Source: Armatimonadota bacterium (GTDB lineage Bacteria; Armatimonadota; Hebobacteria; CAIYQO01). From it: a stretch of DNA of 45,684 bases. The translations under genes and the position numbers were made by a program. Below the pieces are notes generated by a model, which saw only the letters and a list, made by a program, of their open reading frames with translations, ran no database searches and had not been told where the DNA came from. This document shows, piece after piece, positions 1-7,690 of this stretch. The stretch is from NCBI GenBank assembly GCA_029553475.1, contig JAKPKV010000141.1:1-45684 (forward strand), in the 5' to 3' direction. Position 1 is the stretch's first letter, and each line of letters begins with the position of its first letter.

Positions 1-1534
1 AGCCCATCACCTCGATGAAATGATACGGGCAGGCGCCGTCCTTGATCTGTTCGAGCAGCGTGCGCGCGTTCATCAGCCCGTGCGCCACCGCCACCTTCAG
101 CGTCGTGCCGTGCATCTCCACCTCGGCTTCCTTCACGCCGTCCAGCCCGCGCACCGGGGAGAAATCCAGCCGGCCCAGCATCTCGCCGGTCACGATGAAC
201 GGCTGCGCCTCCTTCGGCGCGGTGAGCAGGAAGTAGGCCGTGCGCAGCGCCGCCTCCATCACCCCGCCGGTGGCGCCGAAGATGACGCCCGCGCCGGACG
301 CCGTGCCGAACGCCAGGTCAAAATCCTCGTCCGGCAGGTTCTCGAACTTCAGCCCGGAGAGTTTGATCAGGCGCGCCAGCTCGCGCGTGGTCACCACATA
401 GTCCACGTCCTTGTAGCCGCTGTCCGTCAATTCGGGGCGCTCCACCTCGTATTTTTTCGCGGTGCAGGGCATCACCGAGACCACCACCATCTTCGCCGGG
501 TCAATGCCGTGTTTCTCCGCGTAGTACGTCTTCAGCAGCGTGCCGAGCATCATGTGCGGCGACTTCGCGGTGGACAGGTGCTCCACCAGTTCGGGGTAGA
601 AATGCTCCAGGTATTTCACCCAGCCCGGCGAGCAGGAGGTGATCATCGGCAGCGTGCCGCCCGTCGTCAGCCGCTGCACCAGCTCGCTCCCCTCCTCCAT
701 GATCGTCAGGTCGGCGGCGACGTCGGTGTCGAAGACCAGGTCAAAGCCCACGCGGCGCAGCGCGGCGGCGAGTTTCCCCGTCACGCGGGTGCCCGCCGGC
801 ATGCCGAACTCCTCGCCGATGGTCACGCGGATGGCCGGCGCCACCTGCACCACCACCACCTTCTCCGGGTCATTGATGGCGTCCCAGACCTCTTTCAGGT
901 TGCTCTGCTCGCGCAACGCGCCGGTGGGGCACACCAGGATGCACTGCCCGCAGTTCACGCAGGCGGTGTTGCCGAGCTCGGTGTTGAAGGCCGGGGTGAT
1001 GACCGTCTGGAAGCCGCGGCTGGTGAAGTCAATGGCCGCCACCCCCTGCACCTCTTCGCACACGCGCACGCAGCGCCCGCAGAGGATGCACTTGTCCGGG
1101 TCGCGCACGATGGAGGTGCTGCTCGCGTCAATGGGGAGCTCGCGGTGCGCGCCGGCGTAATGCGCCTCGCGGACCCCGAGGTCCTGCGCCAGCGTCTGCA
1201 GGCCGCAGCTCCCGCTGCGCACACAGCGCAGGCATTCCTGCGGGTGGTTCGCCAGCAGCAGCTCGACGATGGTCTTGCGCGCGCGCCGGGCGCGGGGGCT
1301 GTGGGTGTGCACCACCTGGCCGTCCGCCGCCGGGAAGGCGCAGCTCGGCACCAGCCCGCGGGCGCCCTCCACCTCCACCACGCACATGCGGCACGCGCCG
1401 GAGGGGAAGAGGTCTTCCAGGTAACACAGCGTCGGGATGTCAATGCCCTGGTCGCGGCAGACCTGCAGCAGCGTCTGCCCCGCCGGCACCGTCACCTGTT
1501 TCCCGTTAATGGTCAGCGTAATTGTCTCGGCCAT
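1..1534 (-). CDS. hydA: [FeFe]-hydrogenase catalytic subunit HydA (3' end cut by window edge)
   Basis: Catalytic subunit of a multimeric, NADH/ferredoxin-linked [FeFe]-hydrogenase that makes or consumes H2 in the cytoplasm. The start is the ATG at 1534, preceded by GAGGAT at 6-nt spacing. Visible domains: an N-terminal [2Fe-2S] domain (Cys37, 48, 51, 65), the His-Cys cluster HPQECLRC (His97, Cys101, 104, 110), two [4Fe-4S] ferredoxin motifs (Cys149-159 and Cys192-202), then the H-cluster domain. Its first H-cluster motif reads TSCSPGW near residue 299 and the second MPCTAKKYE. The third motif begins FIEVMG and is cut by position 1, so about 511 residues are visible. It is the last visible gene of hydC-hydB-hydA, 51 nt after hydB. 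The serine in the first motif replaces one of the two adjacent cysteines of the textbook form. Confidence 0.95.
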   Translation of the reverse strand, partial: MAETITLTINGKQVTVPAGQTLLQVCRDQGIDIPTLCYLEDLFPSGACRMCVVEVEGARGLVPSCAFPAADGQVVHTHSPRARRARKTIVELLLANHPQECLRCVRSGSCGLQTLAQDLGVREAHYAGAHRELPIDASSTSIVRDPDKCILCGRCVRVCEEVQGVAAIDFTSRGFQTVITPAFNTELGNTACVNCGQCILVCPTGALREQSNLKEVWDAINDPEKVVVVQVAPAIRVTIGEEFGMPAGTRVTGKLAAALRRVGFDLVFDTDVAADLTIMEEGSELVQRLTTGGTLPMITSCSPGWVKYLEHFYPELVEHLSTAKSPHMMLGTLLKTYYAEKHGIDPAKMVVVSVMPCTAKKYEVERPELTDSGYKDVDYVVTTRELARLIKLSGLKFENLPDEDFDLAFGTASGAGVIFGATGGVMEAALRTAYFLLTAPKEAQPFIVTGEMLGRLDFSPVRGLDGVKEAEVEMHGTTLKVAVAHGLMNARTLLEQIKDGACPYHFIEVMG

Positions 1535-1585
1535 AATACTATCCTCATCTCGGGATGCTGTTCGCCATCCCCCCATCCGCCATCA

Positions 1586-3622
1586 CTATTGCGCGCTCAC
1601 CGCGTCGAATTTGCACACGTCCTGGCAGGCGCCGCAGTGCACGCACTTGTCCTGGTCAATGATATGCGTCTGCTTGGGCGCGCCCCAGATCGCCCCGGTC
1701 GGGCACTGGCGGGCGCACAGCGTGCAGCCCTTGCACTTCTCCGCCACGATGTGGAAGGTGAGCAGCGCGCGGCACGCGCCCGCGGGGCAGCGCCGCTCAA
1801 AGACGTGCGCCTCGTATTCGTCGCGGAAGTAGCGCAGGGTGGAGAGCACCGGATTCGGCGCCGTCTGCCCCAGCCCGCAGAGCGAGGTGTCGCGGATCAC
1901 CGGCGCCAGCTCCTCCAGCAGCGTCACCGATTTGAAGCGCTCCACCGTCTCGCGCGGGCTCTCGCCGCCCGCCGGGCGCACGATGCGCTCGAGGATCTCC
2001 AGCATGCGCGTGGTCCCTTCGCGGCAGGGGATGCATTTCCCGCAGCTCTCGTTGCGGATGAACTCCATGAAGAAGCGCGCCAGGTCCACCATGCAGGTGC
2101 GCTCGTCCATCACCACCAGCCCGCCGGAGCCCATCATGGCGCCCACGGCGATGAGACTGTCGTAGTCCACCGGGGTATCCATCAACTGATCGGGAATGCA
2201 GCCGCCGGACGGCCCGCCGATCTGCACCGCTTTGAAGGGGCGGTCCTCCAGGATGCCGCCGCCGACTTCGAAGACCACCTCACGCAGGGTGATGCCCATC
2301 GGCACTTCCACCAGCCCGGAGTTTTTCACCGTGCCGGTGAGCGCGAACACTTTGGTGCCCTTGCTGCGCTCGGTGCCGACGCTGGCGAACGCCGCGCCGC
2401 CCTCGGCGACGATGCTCGACACGTTGGCGAAGGTCTCCACGTTATTGATGCACGTGGGCTGGCCCCAGAGGCCGCTCTGCGCGGGATAGGGCGGGCGCAC
2501 GCGCGGCATGCCGCGCTTGCCTTCGATGGAGGCGAGCAGCGCCGTCTCTTCGCCGCAGACGAAGGCGCCGGCACCCTGCTTCAGCTTCAGGTGGAAGCTG
2601 AAGCCGCTGCCGAGGATGTTGTCGCCGAGCAGGCCCACGCGCTCCAGCTCTTCGATGGAATGCTCCAACCGCTTGATCGCCAGCGGGTACTCCGCGCGGC
2701 AGTAAATGTAGCCGTAGCTGGCGCCGATGGCCAGCGCGCCGAGCAGCATCCCCTCGATCACGCGGTGCGGATCGCCTTCCAGCACCGAGCGGTCCATGAA
2801 CGCGCCCGGGTCGCCTTCGTCGGCGTTGCACACCAGGTACTTCGGAGTAGGCGTCTGCTGGCGGGTGAGCTGCCATTTCCGTCCGGTGGGGAAGCCGCCG
2901 CCGCCGCGCCCGCGCAGCCCGGATTGCAGCACGTGGTCGAGCACGCTCTGCCCGTCGTCGCCCGCCGCCAGCGCTTTCTCCAGCGCCGCGTAGCCGCCGC
3001 GCGCCAGGTACTCGCTCAGCGAATCCGGGTCAATGAGGCCGCAGTGCTTCAGCACGGTGCGCCGCTGCCGCGCCAGCACCGGCAGCGTGTAGAGATCGGG
3101 CAGCGCGGCGAATTCCGGGGCATCGGGGTCGGCGTCGGGGGTGGGGATGACGCCCATCGCCAGCTCGGCGGGGATGTCGTCGTTGAGCAGGTAGCGCTCG
3201 GCGATGGCCAGCGCCTTCTTCACGTCCACGCCGTCAAAGCAGACGCGCGGGCGGCCGGGTTTCTTGATATCGAGCATCGGCTCGCGGTGGCAGAGGCCAA
3301 AACAGCCCACTTCCTTCATCGCCACGTCCAGGTCGTGTTCGGCGAGGAAGCCGCGCAGCGCGGGGATGACTTTATCCATGCCGCTGGCCAGGCCGCAGGT
3401 GCCGGCGCCCAGATAGATGATGGGAACCGCCAGCGCATGATTGGCGGCGGCGCGCGCGCCGGCCAGCACTGCGCTGCAGCCGGCGTCCTGATGGCAGATC
3501 GGCCCTTCCCGGCGGCAGCGCACGTAGTCCGCGCAGGGCGTGGCGGCGCGGTGCGTGCAGCGGCTGCAGCACGCCTCGGTCAGCGCCTTCACGGTATGGT
3601 GTTCTCGCAACACAGTGCTCAT
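1586..3622 (-). CDS. hydB: Hydrogenase diaphorase subunit HydB (NuoF-like)
   Basis: FMN- and NAD(H)-binding subunit of the trimeric hydrogenase, the likely site of electron bifurcation with HydA and HydC. The 678-residue protein shows a Cys-rich N-terminus (seven Cys between residues 18 and 49), then a thioredoxin-fold [2Fe-2S] domain (GAGTCGLASG and EVGCFGLCHREP). A NuoF core follows with the FMN/NADH motifs GRGGGGFPTGRKW and CNADEGDPGAFMDRS, and the GAGAFVCGEETAL stretch. Then come an SLBB region, a NuoF [4Fe-4S] site (ESCGKCIPCREG) and a C-terminal double ferredoxin (CKGCTLCARQCP and CVHCGACQDVC). Domain order and length match HydB of Thermotoga-type enzymes. It lies 115 nt after hydC and 51 nt before hydA. 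The N-terminal Cys cluster ahead of the thioredoxin fold is not part of the minimal NuoF plan. Confidence 0.95.
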   Translation of the reverse strand: MSTVLREHHTVKALTEACCSRCTHRAATPCADYVRCRREGPICHQDAGCSAVLAGARAAANHALAVPIIYLGAGTCGLASGMDKVIPALRGFLAEHDLDVAMKEVGCFGLCHREPMLDIKKPGRPRVCFDGVDVKKALAIAERYLLNDDIPAELAMGVIPTPDADPDAPEFAALPDLYTLPVLARQRRTVLKHCGLIDPDSLSEYLARGGYAALEKALAAGDDGQSVLDHVLQSGLRGRGGGGFPTGRKWQLTRQQTPTPKYLVCNADEGDPGAFMDRSVLEGDPHRVIEGMLLGALAIGASYGYIYCRAEYPLAIKRLEHSIEELERVGLLGDNILGSGFSFHLKLKQGAGAFVCGEETALLASIEGKRGMPRVRPPYPAQSGLWGQPTCINNVETFANVSSIVAEGGAAFASVGTERSKGTKVFALTGTVKNSGLVEVPMGITLREVVFEVGGGILEDRPFKAVQIGGPSGGCIPDQLMDTPVDYDSLIAVGAMMGSGGLVVMDERTCMVDLARFFMEFIRNESCGKCIPCREGTTRMLEILERIVRPAGGESPRETVERFKSVTLLEELAPVIRDTSLCGLGQTAPNPVLSTLRYFRDEYEAHVFERRCPAGACRALLTFHIVAEKCKGCTLCARQCPTGAIWGAPKQTHIIDQDKCVHCGACQDVCKFDAVSAQ

Positions 3623-3715
3623 CGTCGCTATCCCTTTTCACTTCTCCACACCGGGACCGCGAAGGTGTCCTCCTCGTCCCCGGTTCCGCGTTCGTTGCCC
3701 CCGCCCACCGGGGCC

Positions 3716-3732
3716 GCGGAGTTGCACTCCGC
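3716..3732 (-). other. Intercistronic hairpin between hydC and hydB
   Basis: A perfect 7-bp stem (GCGGAGT/ACTCCGC) with a 3-nt loop lies just after the hydC stop in the 115-nt spacer. It has no U-tract. It may affect mRNA stability or the relative expression of the subunits; that role is inferred. Confidence 0.4.
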
Positions 3733-3737
3733 ACCCG

Positions 3738-4217
3738 TCATTTCTCCCGATACGGCTCCAGCAGCTTCGCGACGGCGTTCGACTTCACCGCGCCGTGAAA
3801 ATCGCCGTCCACCATCACCACCGGGGCGATGGAGCAGGCGCCGATGCACGCCACCGTCTCCAGGGTGAACTCGCCGTCGGCGGTCGTCTCGCCGGGCGTC
3901 ACGCCCAGATGATCGGCCACCGCGTCCAGCAGCTGCTTGGAGCCGCGCACGTGGCAGGCGGTGCCGCGGCAGACGCGGATGGTATGCGCGCCGACGGGCT
4001 TCAGCCGGAACTGATTGTAAAAGGTGGCGACGCCGAAGACCTTCGCCGCCGGCAGATTCAGGTGCCGGGCGATGGCGCGCAGCGCGTCCTGCGGCAGGTA
4101 GCCGAACTCCTCCTGCACGGCTTGCAGCAGCGGGATCAGCGCCTCGCGGCGGCCGCTGGGAAAGGCCCGCACGATGCGCTCGACGGCACTGGCACATTCG
4201 CAGACGTGGGTGGTCAT
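3738..4217 (-). CDS. hydC: Hydrogenase subunit HydC (NuoE-like [2Fe-2S] protein)
   Basis: Small electron-transfer subunit of the HydABC hydrogenase, 159 residues, the usual NuoE length. The thioredoxin-fold [2Fe-2S] site is complete: CRGTACHVRG supplies two Cys spaced by four and ETVACIGACSIAP the other two spaced by three. The N-terminal helical region contains EEFGYLPQDAL, typical of NuoE. The ATG at 4217 follows a GGGGGCGGAG ribosome site. It is the first gene of the operon and lies directly behind the promoter and Rex-like operator at 4233-4284, so the operon is probably switched by the NADH/NAD+ ratio. NuoE of respiratory complex I would look similar, but the HydA partner settles the assignment. 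Confidence 0.95.
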   Translation of the reverse strand: MTTHVCECASAVERIVRAFPSGRREALIPLLQAVQEEFGYLPQDALRAIARHLNLPAAKVFGVATFYNQFRLKPVGAHTIRVCRGTACHVRGSKQLLDAVADHLGVTPGETTADGEFTLETVACIGACSIAPVVMVDGDFHGAVKSNAVAKLLEPYREK

Positions 4218-4232
4218 CTCCGCCCCCTTATT

Positions 4233-4256
4233 TCGTGAAAAGTTTCACTAGTGAAA
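4233..4256 (-). promoter_or_regulatory. Rex-like operator ahead of hydC
   Basis: The core at 4235-4248 reads GTGAAAAGTTTCAC, which fits the Rex consensus core GTGAA-N4-TTCAC exactly. The outermost bases of the 18-bp site are imperfect. A second, overlapping 14-bp perfect palindrome TTTCACTAGTGAAA (4243-4256) adds a third half-site. The block lies across the expected transcription start, just downstream of the -10 box, where a repressor would stop initiation. Rex senses NADH/NAD+ and is known to control fermentative hydrogenases. No rex gene is in the window, so the regulator is inferred. Confidence 0.7.
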
Positions 4257-4284
4257 TATAGTACGAATCGGCAGCCGTTGTCAA
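4255..4284 (-). promoter_or_regulatory. Sigma70-type promoter of hydCBA
   Basis: Read on the minus strand, TTGACA (4279-4284) and TATATT (4255-4260) are separated by 18 nt. The predicted start falls near 4248, inside the Rex-like operator, about 30 nt before the hydC ATG. Confidence 0.75.
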
Positions 4285-4353
4285 CAGGCTTCCCTCGCCC
4301 GGCAAGGGGATTTTTTGATATTTTTCACGACCAGGGCGAGACGGCAACGCGGA

Positions 4354-4374
4354 CCGCCGTCAGGATGACGGCGG
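4354..4374 (-). terminator. Possible terminator hairpin after the DUF255 gene
   Basis: A perfect 8-bp stem (CCGCCGTC/GACGGCGG) with a 5-nt loop lies about 40 nt after the stop of the DUF255 gene and ahead of the hyd promoter. There is no U-tract, as for other gene-end hairpins in this window. Confidence 0.4.
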
Positions 4375-4416
4375 CGCGGATCAGCGGCATGATGCGGGCA
4401 GCGCGGATGGCCGCGG

Positions 4417-6534
4417 CTATGCCGCTTCATCCATGCCGCGCGGGGGCCGGCCGAGGGCGCTCAGCGCGCGCCGCAACGCCTCAGGCTCCGTCTTCGGCTC
4501 GCTGCAGTGCTGCCCGGCGCAGACGTAGGCCACGGCGGCTGCTCCCTCTGGCGCGGGGTATGGCGGGTTGGCATCCGGGGCGAAGGCGGCCACGAGGCGC
4601 CCGGACCGGTACGTCTCCCGCGCGGCGCGCCAGAGGGCCTGCGTGGCGTCATCCTCGAGCGCGCCGACGATGATCGCCGCCGCCGGGGGGCGCAGGTGAT
4701 GCGACACCGCCAGGCCATAGCCGGCGGCGTAGACGCCGTAGTGCGGCGCCTCCGCGGCGAAGGCTTCCAGCGTGCGCCGGGCATAGTCGCGATACCGCGC
4801 CTCGTGCGTGAGGAGCCAGGCGCGGTCCAGCGCCATCGCCAGCACGGCGTTGGGCGCGGGCGTGGGCAGATCGTCAATGGTCTTCCGTCGCGAGGCGAGG
4901 AACGCCGCCTCCACCCCACCCCGCTCCGCCGCCACGTCGAAGAAACCGCCGGCGTCATCATCCCAGTACTGCGCGATGCACAGCTCGAGCAGGCGCAGGG
5001 CGGCCGCGAGCTGCGCGCGCTGACCGCCGCAGCCGAAGGCCGCCAGCAGCGCCTGCGCCGCGTACGCCTGGTCTTCCAGCAGGCCGGGCAGCCGCGCGCC
5101 GTCCTCGGCGTGGAATTGGTGATAGATGCCCTGATCGGGGTCGTAGGCATCGCGCAGCAGCGTGTCGGCGGCGCGCAGGGCGACGCGCAACGCCTCGTCG
5201 TGTTCGAGCAGCGTCCCCGCCTCCAGCAGCGCGGAGATCAGCAGCGCGTTCCAGCCGGCGTATTTGCTGGTATCAATCGCCGGCGCCTTCCGCTGTTCGC
5301 GCGCCCGCAGCAGCGCCGCCTTGCCGCCGGCGATGCGCGCCCGCACCGTCTCCAGCGGCAGCTCCAGGTCGCCCGCCAGCTCCTCCGGCGTGCGCATCAC
5401 CCGCAAGACCGTGCGGTGATGTTCGGGCATATTGCCGCGCGGCGTCACGCCGAAATACGGCACGAGCACCTGTGTCTCCTCGGCGGACAGCGCGCGCAGG
5501 AATTCCGCCTGCGACCAGGTCCAGTAGTCGCCGTCGTCATGCGGGCGGCCATCGGCGTCCTGCGAGGCGTAGAAGCCGCCGCGCCGGTGATCCGTCAGCT
5601 CGCGGAGAATGAAGGCGAGGGTGCTCAGTGCCGCTTCGCGCAACAGCGGATCGTCGAAGGCGCGGCAGGCGTGCGTCAGGTTCTCCAGCATGAGCGCATT
5701 GTCGGGCGCGAGCTTTTCGAAGTGCGGGATGCTCCAGCCGGCATCGGTCGCGTAACGGTGCCAGCCGCCGCCGAGCTGATCGTGAATGCCGCCCCACGCC
5801 ATCTCGCGCAGCGTCTTCACCACCATGACGCGCCAGCGGTCGTCTCTGGTCGCGTCCCACTGCAGCAGCGCCAGCTCGATGGCCGCCGGATGCGGGAATT
5901 TCGGCCCGCCCCGCTCAAAACCGCCCTGGTCGCGATTGAACTGCGTGCCCAGCGCGCGCAGGATCGTCGCCGGCTGCTCCTCGCTCACCCCGGCGGGCGG
6001 GGCGCCCTCGCGTCCCTCGGCGCGCGCGCGCAGCGATTGCGCCACCTCCTCCAGCTCATGGCGGCGATGTCGGTACGCGTGCGCCAGCCGCGGCAGCAGC
6101 GTCAGGAATCCGGTGCGCCCGGCGATATCCTCCGGCGGGAAGTAGGTGCCGCCGTAGAACGGCGCGCCGTCGGGCGTGAGGAAGGCGGTCAGCGGCCAGC
6201 CGCCGTGCCCGGTGAGGAGTTGGATCGCCGTCTGATAGCGGGCGTCAATGTCGGGCCGTTCGTCGCGGTCCACCTTCACCGGGATGAAGTGCTCGTTGAT
6301 GAGGGTGGCGATCTCCGGATGCTCATAGCTCTCCCGGTCAATGACGTGGCACCAGTGACACCAGGCGGCGCCAATGTCGAGGAGCACCGGTTTCTCCTGC
6401 CGCCGCGCCTCCGCAAAGGCGTCGGGGGTGAACTCGTACCATCCCACGGGCTGGTAGGCCGCGGCGCGCAGGTAGGCGCTTCGCGCGGTGATCAGCCGGT
6501 TCGGCCGCCGGTCAAACTCGTCATACAGTGCCAT
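4417..6534 (-). CDS. DUF255 / thioredoxin-fold protein (YyaL, SPATA20 family)
   Basis: A 705-residue protein with the hallmark of the YyaL/spermatogenesis-associated protein 20 family: the thioredoxin-like DUF255 domain with WCHWCHV at residues 58-64, followed by DRDERPDI and TGHGGWPL. The rest resembles the (alpha/alpha)6-barrel of glycoside hydrolase-like and N-acylglucosamine epimerase-like folds; the stretches KYAGWNALLISALLEAG and LEDQAYAAQALLA are typical. No signal peptide is evident, so it is probably cytoplasmic. Its biochemical function is not established; redox or sugar-related roles have been suggested. The length is normal for the family. The ATG at 6534 has a GGGAGG site. Its 5' flank is the palindromic element at 6558-6724. 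Confidence 0.9.
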   Translation of the reverse strand: MALYDEFDRRPNRLITARSAYLRAAAYQPVGWYEFTPDAFAEARRQEKPVLLDIGAAWCHWCHVIDRESYEHPEIATLINEHFIPVKVDRDERPDIDARYQTAIQLLTGHGGWPLTAFLTPDGAPFYGGTYFPPEDIAGRTGFLTLLPRLAHAYRHRRHELEEVAQSLRARAEGREGAPPAGVSEEQPATILRALGTQFNRDQGGFERGGPKFPHPAAIELALLQWDATRDDRWRVMVVKTLREMAWGGIHDQLGGGWHRYATDAGWSIPHFEKLAPDNALMLENLTHACRAFDDPLLREAALSTLAFILRELTDHRRGGFYASQDADGRPHDDGDYWTWSQAEFLRALSAEETQVLVPYFGVTPRGNMPEHHRTVLRVMRTPEELAGDLELPLETVRARIAGGKAALLRAREQRKAPAIDTSKYAGWNALLISALLEAGTLLEHDEALRVALRAADTLLRDAYDPDQGIYHQFHAEDGARLPGLLEDQAYAAQALLAAFGCGGQRAQLAAALRLLELCIAQYWDDDAGGFFDVAAERGGVEAAFLASRRKTIDDLPTPAPNAVLAMALDRAWLLTHEARYRDYARRTLEAFAAEAPHYGVYAAGYGLAVSHHLRPPAAAIIVGALEDDATQALWRAARETYRSGRLVAAFAPDANPPYPAPEGAAAVAYVCAGQHCSEPKTEPEALRRALSALGRPPRGMDEAA

Positions 6535-6557
6535 CGCCCATCCTCCCGCGGTGGAGA

Positions 6558-6724
6558 CTCAGAAACGGTATTGAACGTGATCGGTGCCAGATCGAGATGG
6601 GGCGTGGCTGGCTAGGCGGAGTTCCGGGAGTCCCGATGGTATCGGGATGGTAGGAACTCCAACGCCGCCAGACGCGATCCAGACCAGCGAGATGGTGGCG
6701 AGAACGTTCAATACAGTTTCTCAG
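6558..6724. repeat. Large imperfect palindrome, MITE-like or structured leader
   Basis: A 167-bp sequence is an imperfect palindrome from end to end. The outer 21 bp (CTCAGAAACGGTATTGAACGT) match the inverted right end with two mismatches. The inner arms share GGCGGAGTTCC-like sequence, and the centre is a perfect 7-bp stem TCCCGAT/ATCGGGA with a 3-nt loop. It lies between argB and the DUF255 gene, both on the minus strand, and fills most of their 244-nt spacer. No clear target-site duplication was seen. On the minus strand a TATAGT box (6729-6734) lies just outside it, so it could be transcribed as the leader of the DUF255 gene. Confidence 0.7.
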
Positions 6725-6778
6725 GGCTACTATACCCCGCGGGACGGACGGCGGCGGCGGGATCGTCGCACAGCGATG

Positions 6779-7690
6779 TCAGCCCTGCGCCGGCGCCGGC
6801 AGGGCGGGAGTCGGCTCCGCGCCGGCGTCATCCGGCACCAGCATGGTGCCGATGCCGCCGGCGGTGAAGAGCTCCACGAGGATGCCGTGCGGCTGGCGGC
6901 CGTCCACGATATGGCAGCGCCCCACCCCGCGGCGGAGGGCGTCCAGGCAGGCTTCGATCTTCGGGATCATGCCGCCGCCGATCTGCCGCGTCTCGATGAG
7001 CGTGGTGGCGTCGCTGACGGTGAGCGAGGAGATGAGGCTGGCGGGGTCGTTGACGTCCAGCAGCACGCCCGGCACGTCGGTGAGCAGGATGAGCTTCTCC
7101 GCCTTCAGCTCGCCGGCGATGGCGGCGGCGGCGGTGTCGGCGTTAATATTATAGCTGTGCTCGTCATCGTCAAACCCGATGGGGGCGATGACCGGCAGGT
7201 AGCCGCCGGCGGTGAGGTCGCGGATGATGCGCGGGTTCACCTCGGCCACCTCGCCGACGAAGCCGATATCCACGCCGTCCGGCATCATCTTCGTCGCGCG
7301 CAGCAGGCGGCCGTCTTTGCCGGAAAGCCCCACGGCGTTGCCGCCGAAGCCGTTGATATCCTTCACGATGCGTTTATTCGTCAAACCGGCGAGCACCATC
7401 TCGACGACGTCCATCATCGCGGCGTCGGTGACGCGATAGCCGTTCACCTTCGTCGTCTCCATGCCCAGGCGCGCGACCATGGCGTTGATCTCCGGCCCGC
7501 CGCCGTGCACGAGGATGGGGTTGAGGCCCACCAGCCGCAGCAGCACGACGTCCCGCAGCACCTTGGTGCGGACGGCGGGGTCGGTCATCGCCGCCCCGCC
7601 ATACTTGATGACGACGGTGGCGTCGCGATGCCGCTGCAGATACGGCAGCGTCTCGGCGATGGTGTGCGCGCGTTCATACAGCGTTTGCAT
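6779..7690 (-). CDS. argB: N-acetylglutamate kinase
   Basis: Phosphorylates N-acetyl-L-glutamate with ATP, the second step of arginine synthesis. The 303-residue protein shows the amino-acid-kinase signature KYGGAAM near residue 29, the substrate loop LVHGGGPEIN, the NGYRVTD motif and ADTAAAAIAGEL. The C-terminal part has LLTDVPGVLLD and the IGGGMIPKIEACLDAL segment. An N-terminal helix precedes the core, as in hexameric, arginine-inhibited enzymes. The last ~20 residues are an Ala/Pro-rich tail. The start codon overlaps the stop of the pentapeptide gene (TAATG), which indicates translational coupling. It is the last gene of argC-argJ-pentapeptide-argB. Confidence 0.95.
   Translation of the reverse strand: MQTLYERAHTIAETLPYLQRHRDATVVIKYGGAAMTDPAVRTKVLRDVVLLRLVGLNPILVHGGGPEINAMVARLGMETTKVNGYRVTDAAMMDVVEMVLAGLTNKRIVKDINGFGGNAVGLSGKDGRLLRATKMMPDGVDIGFVGEVAEVNPRIIRDLTAGGYLPVIAPIGFDDDEHSYNINADTAAAAIAGELKAEKLILLTDVPGVLLDVNDPASLISSLTVSDATTLIETRQIGGGMIPKIEACLDALRRGVGRCHIVDGRQPHGILVELFTAGGIGTMLVPDDAGAEPTPALPAPAQG

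Noticed and set aside
20-3868. Very long open frame on the plus strand (over 1200 codons) opposite hydA-hydB
   Set aside because: It is antisense to genes with clear catalytic motifs, is rich in Arg, His, Ala and Gly, and matches no family. High G+C removes stop codons from opposite frames.
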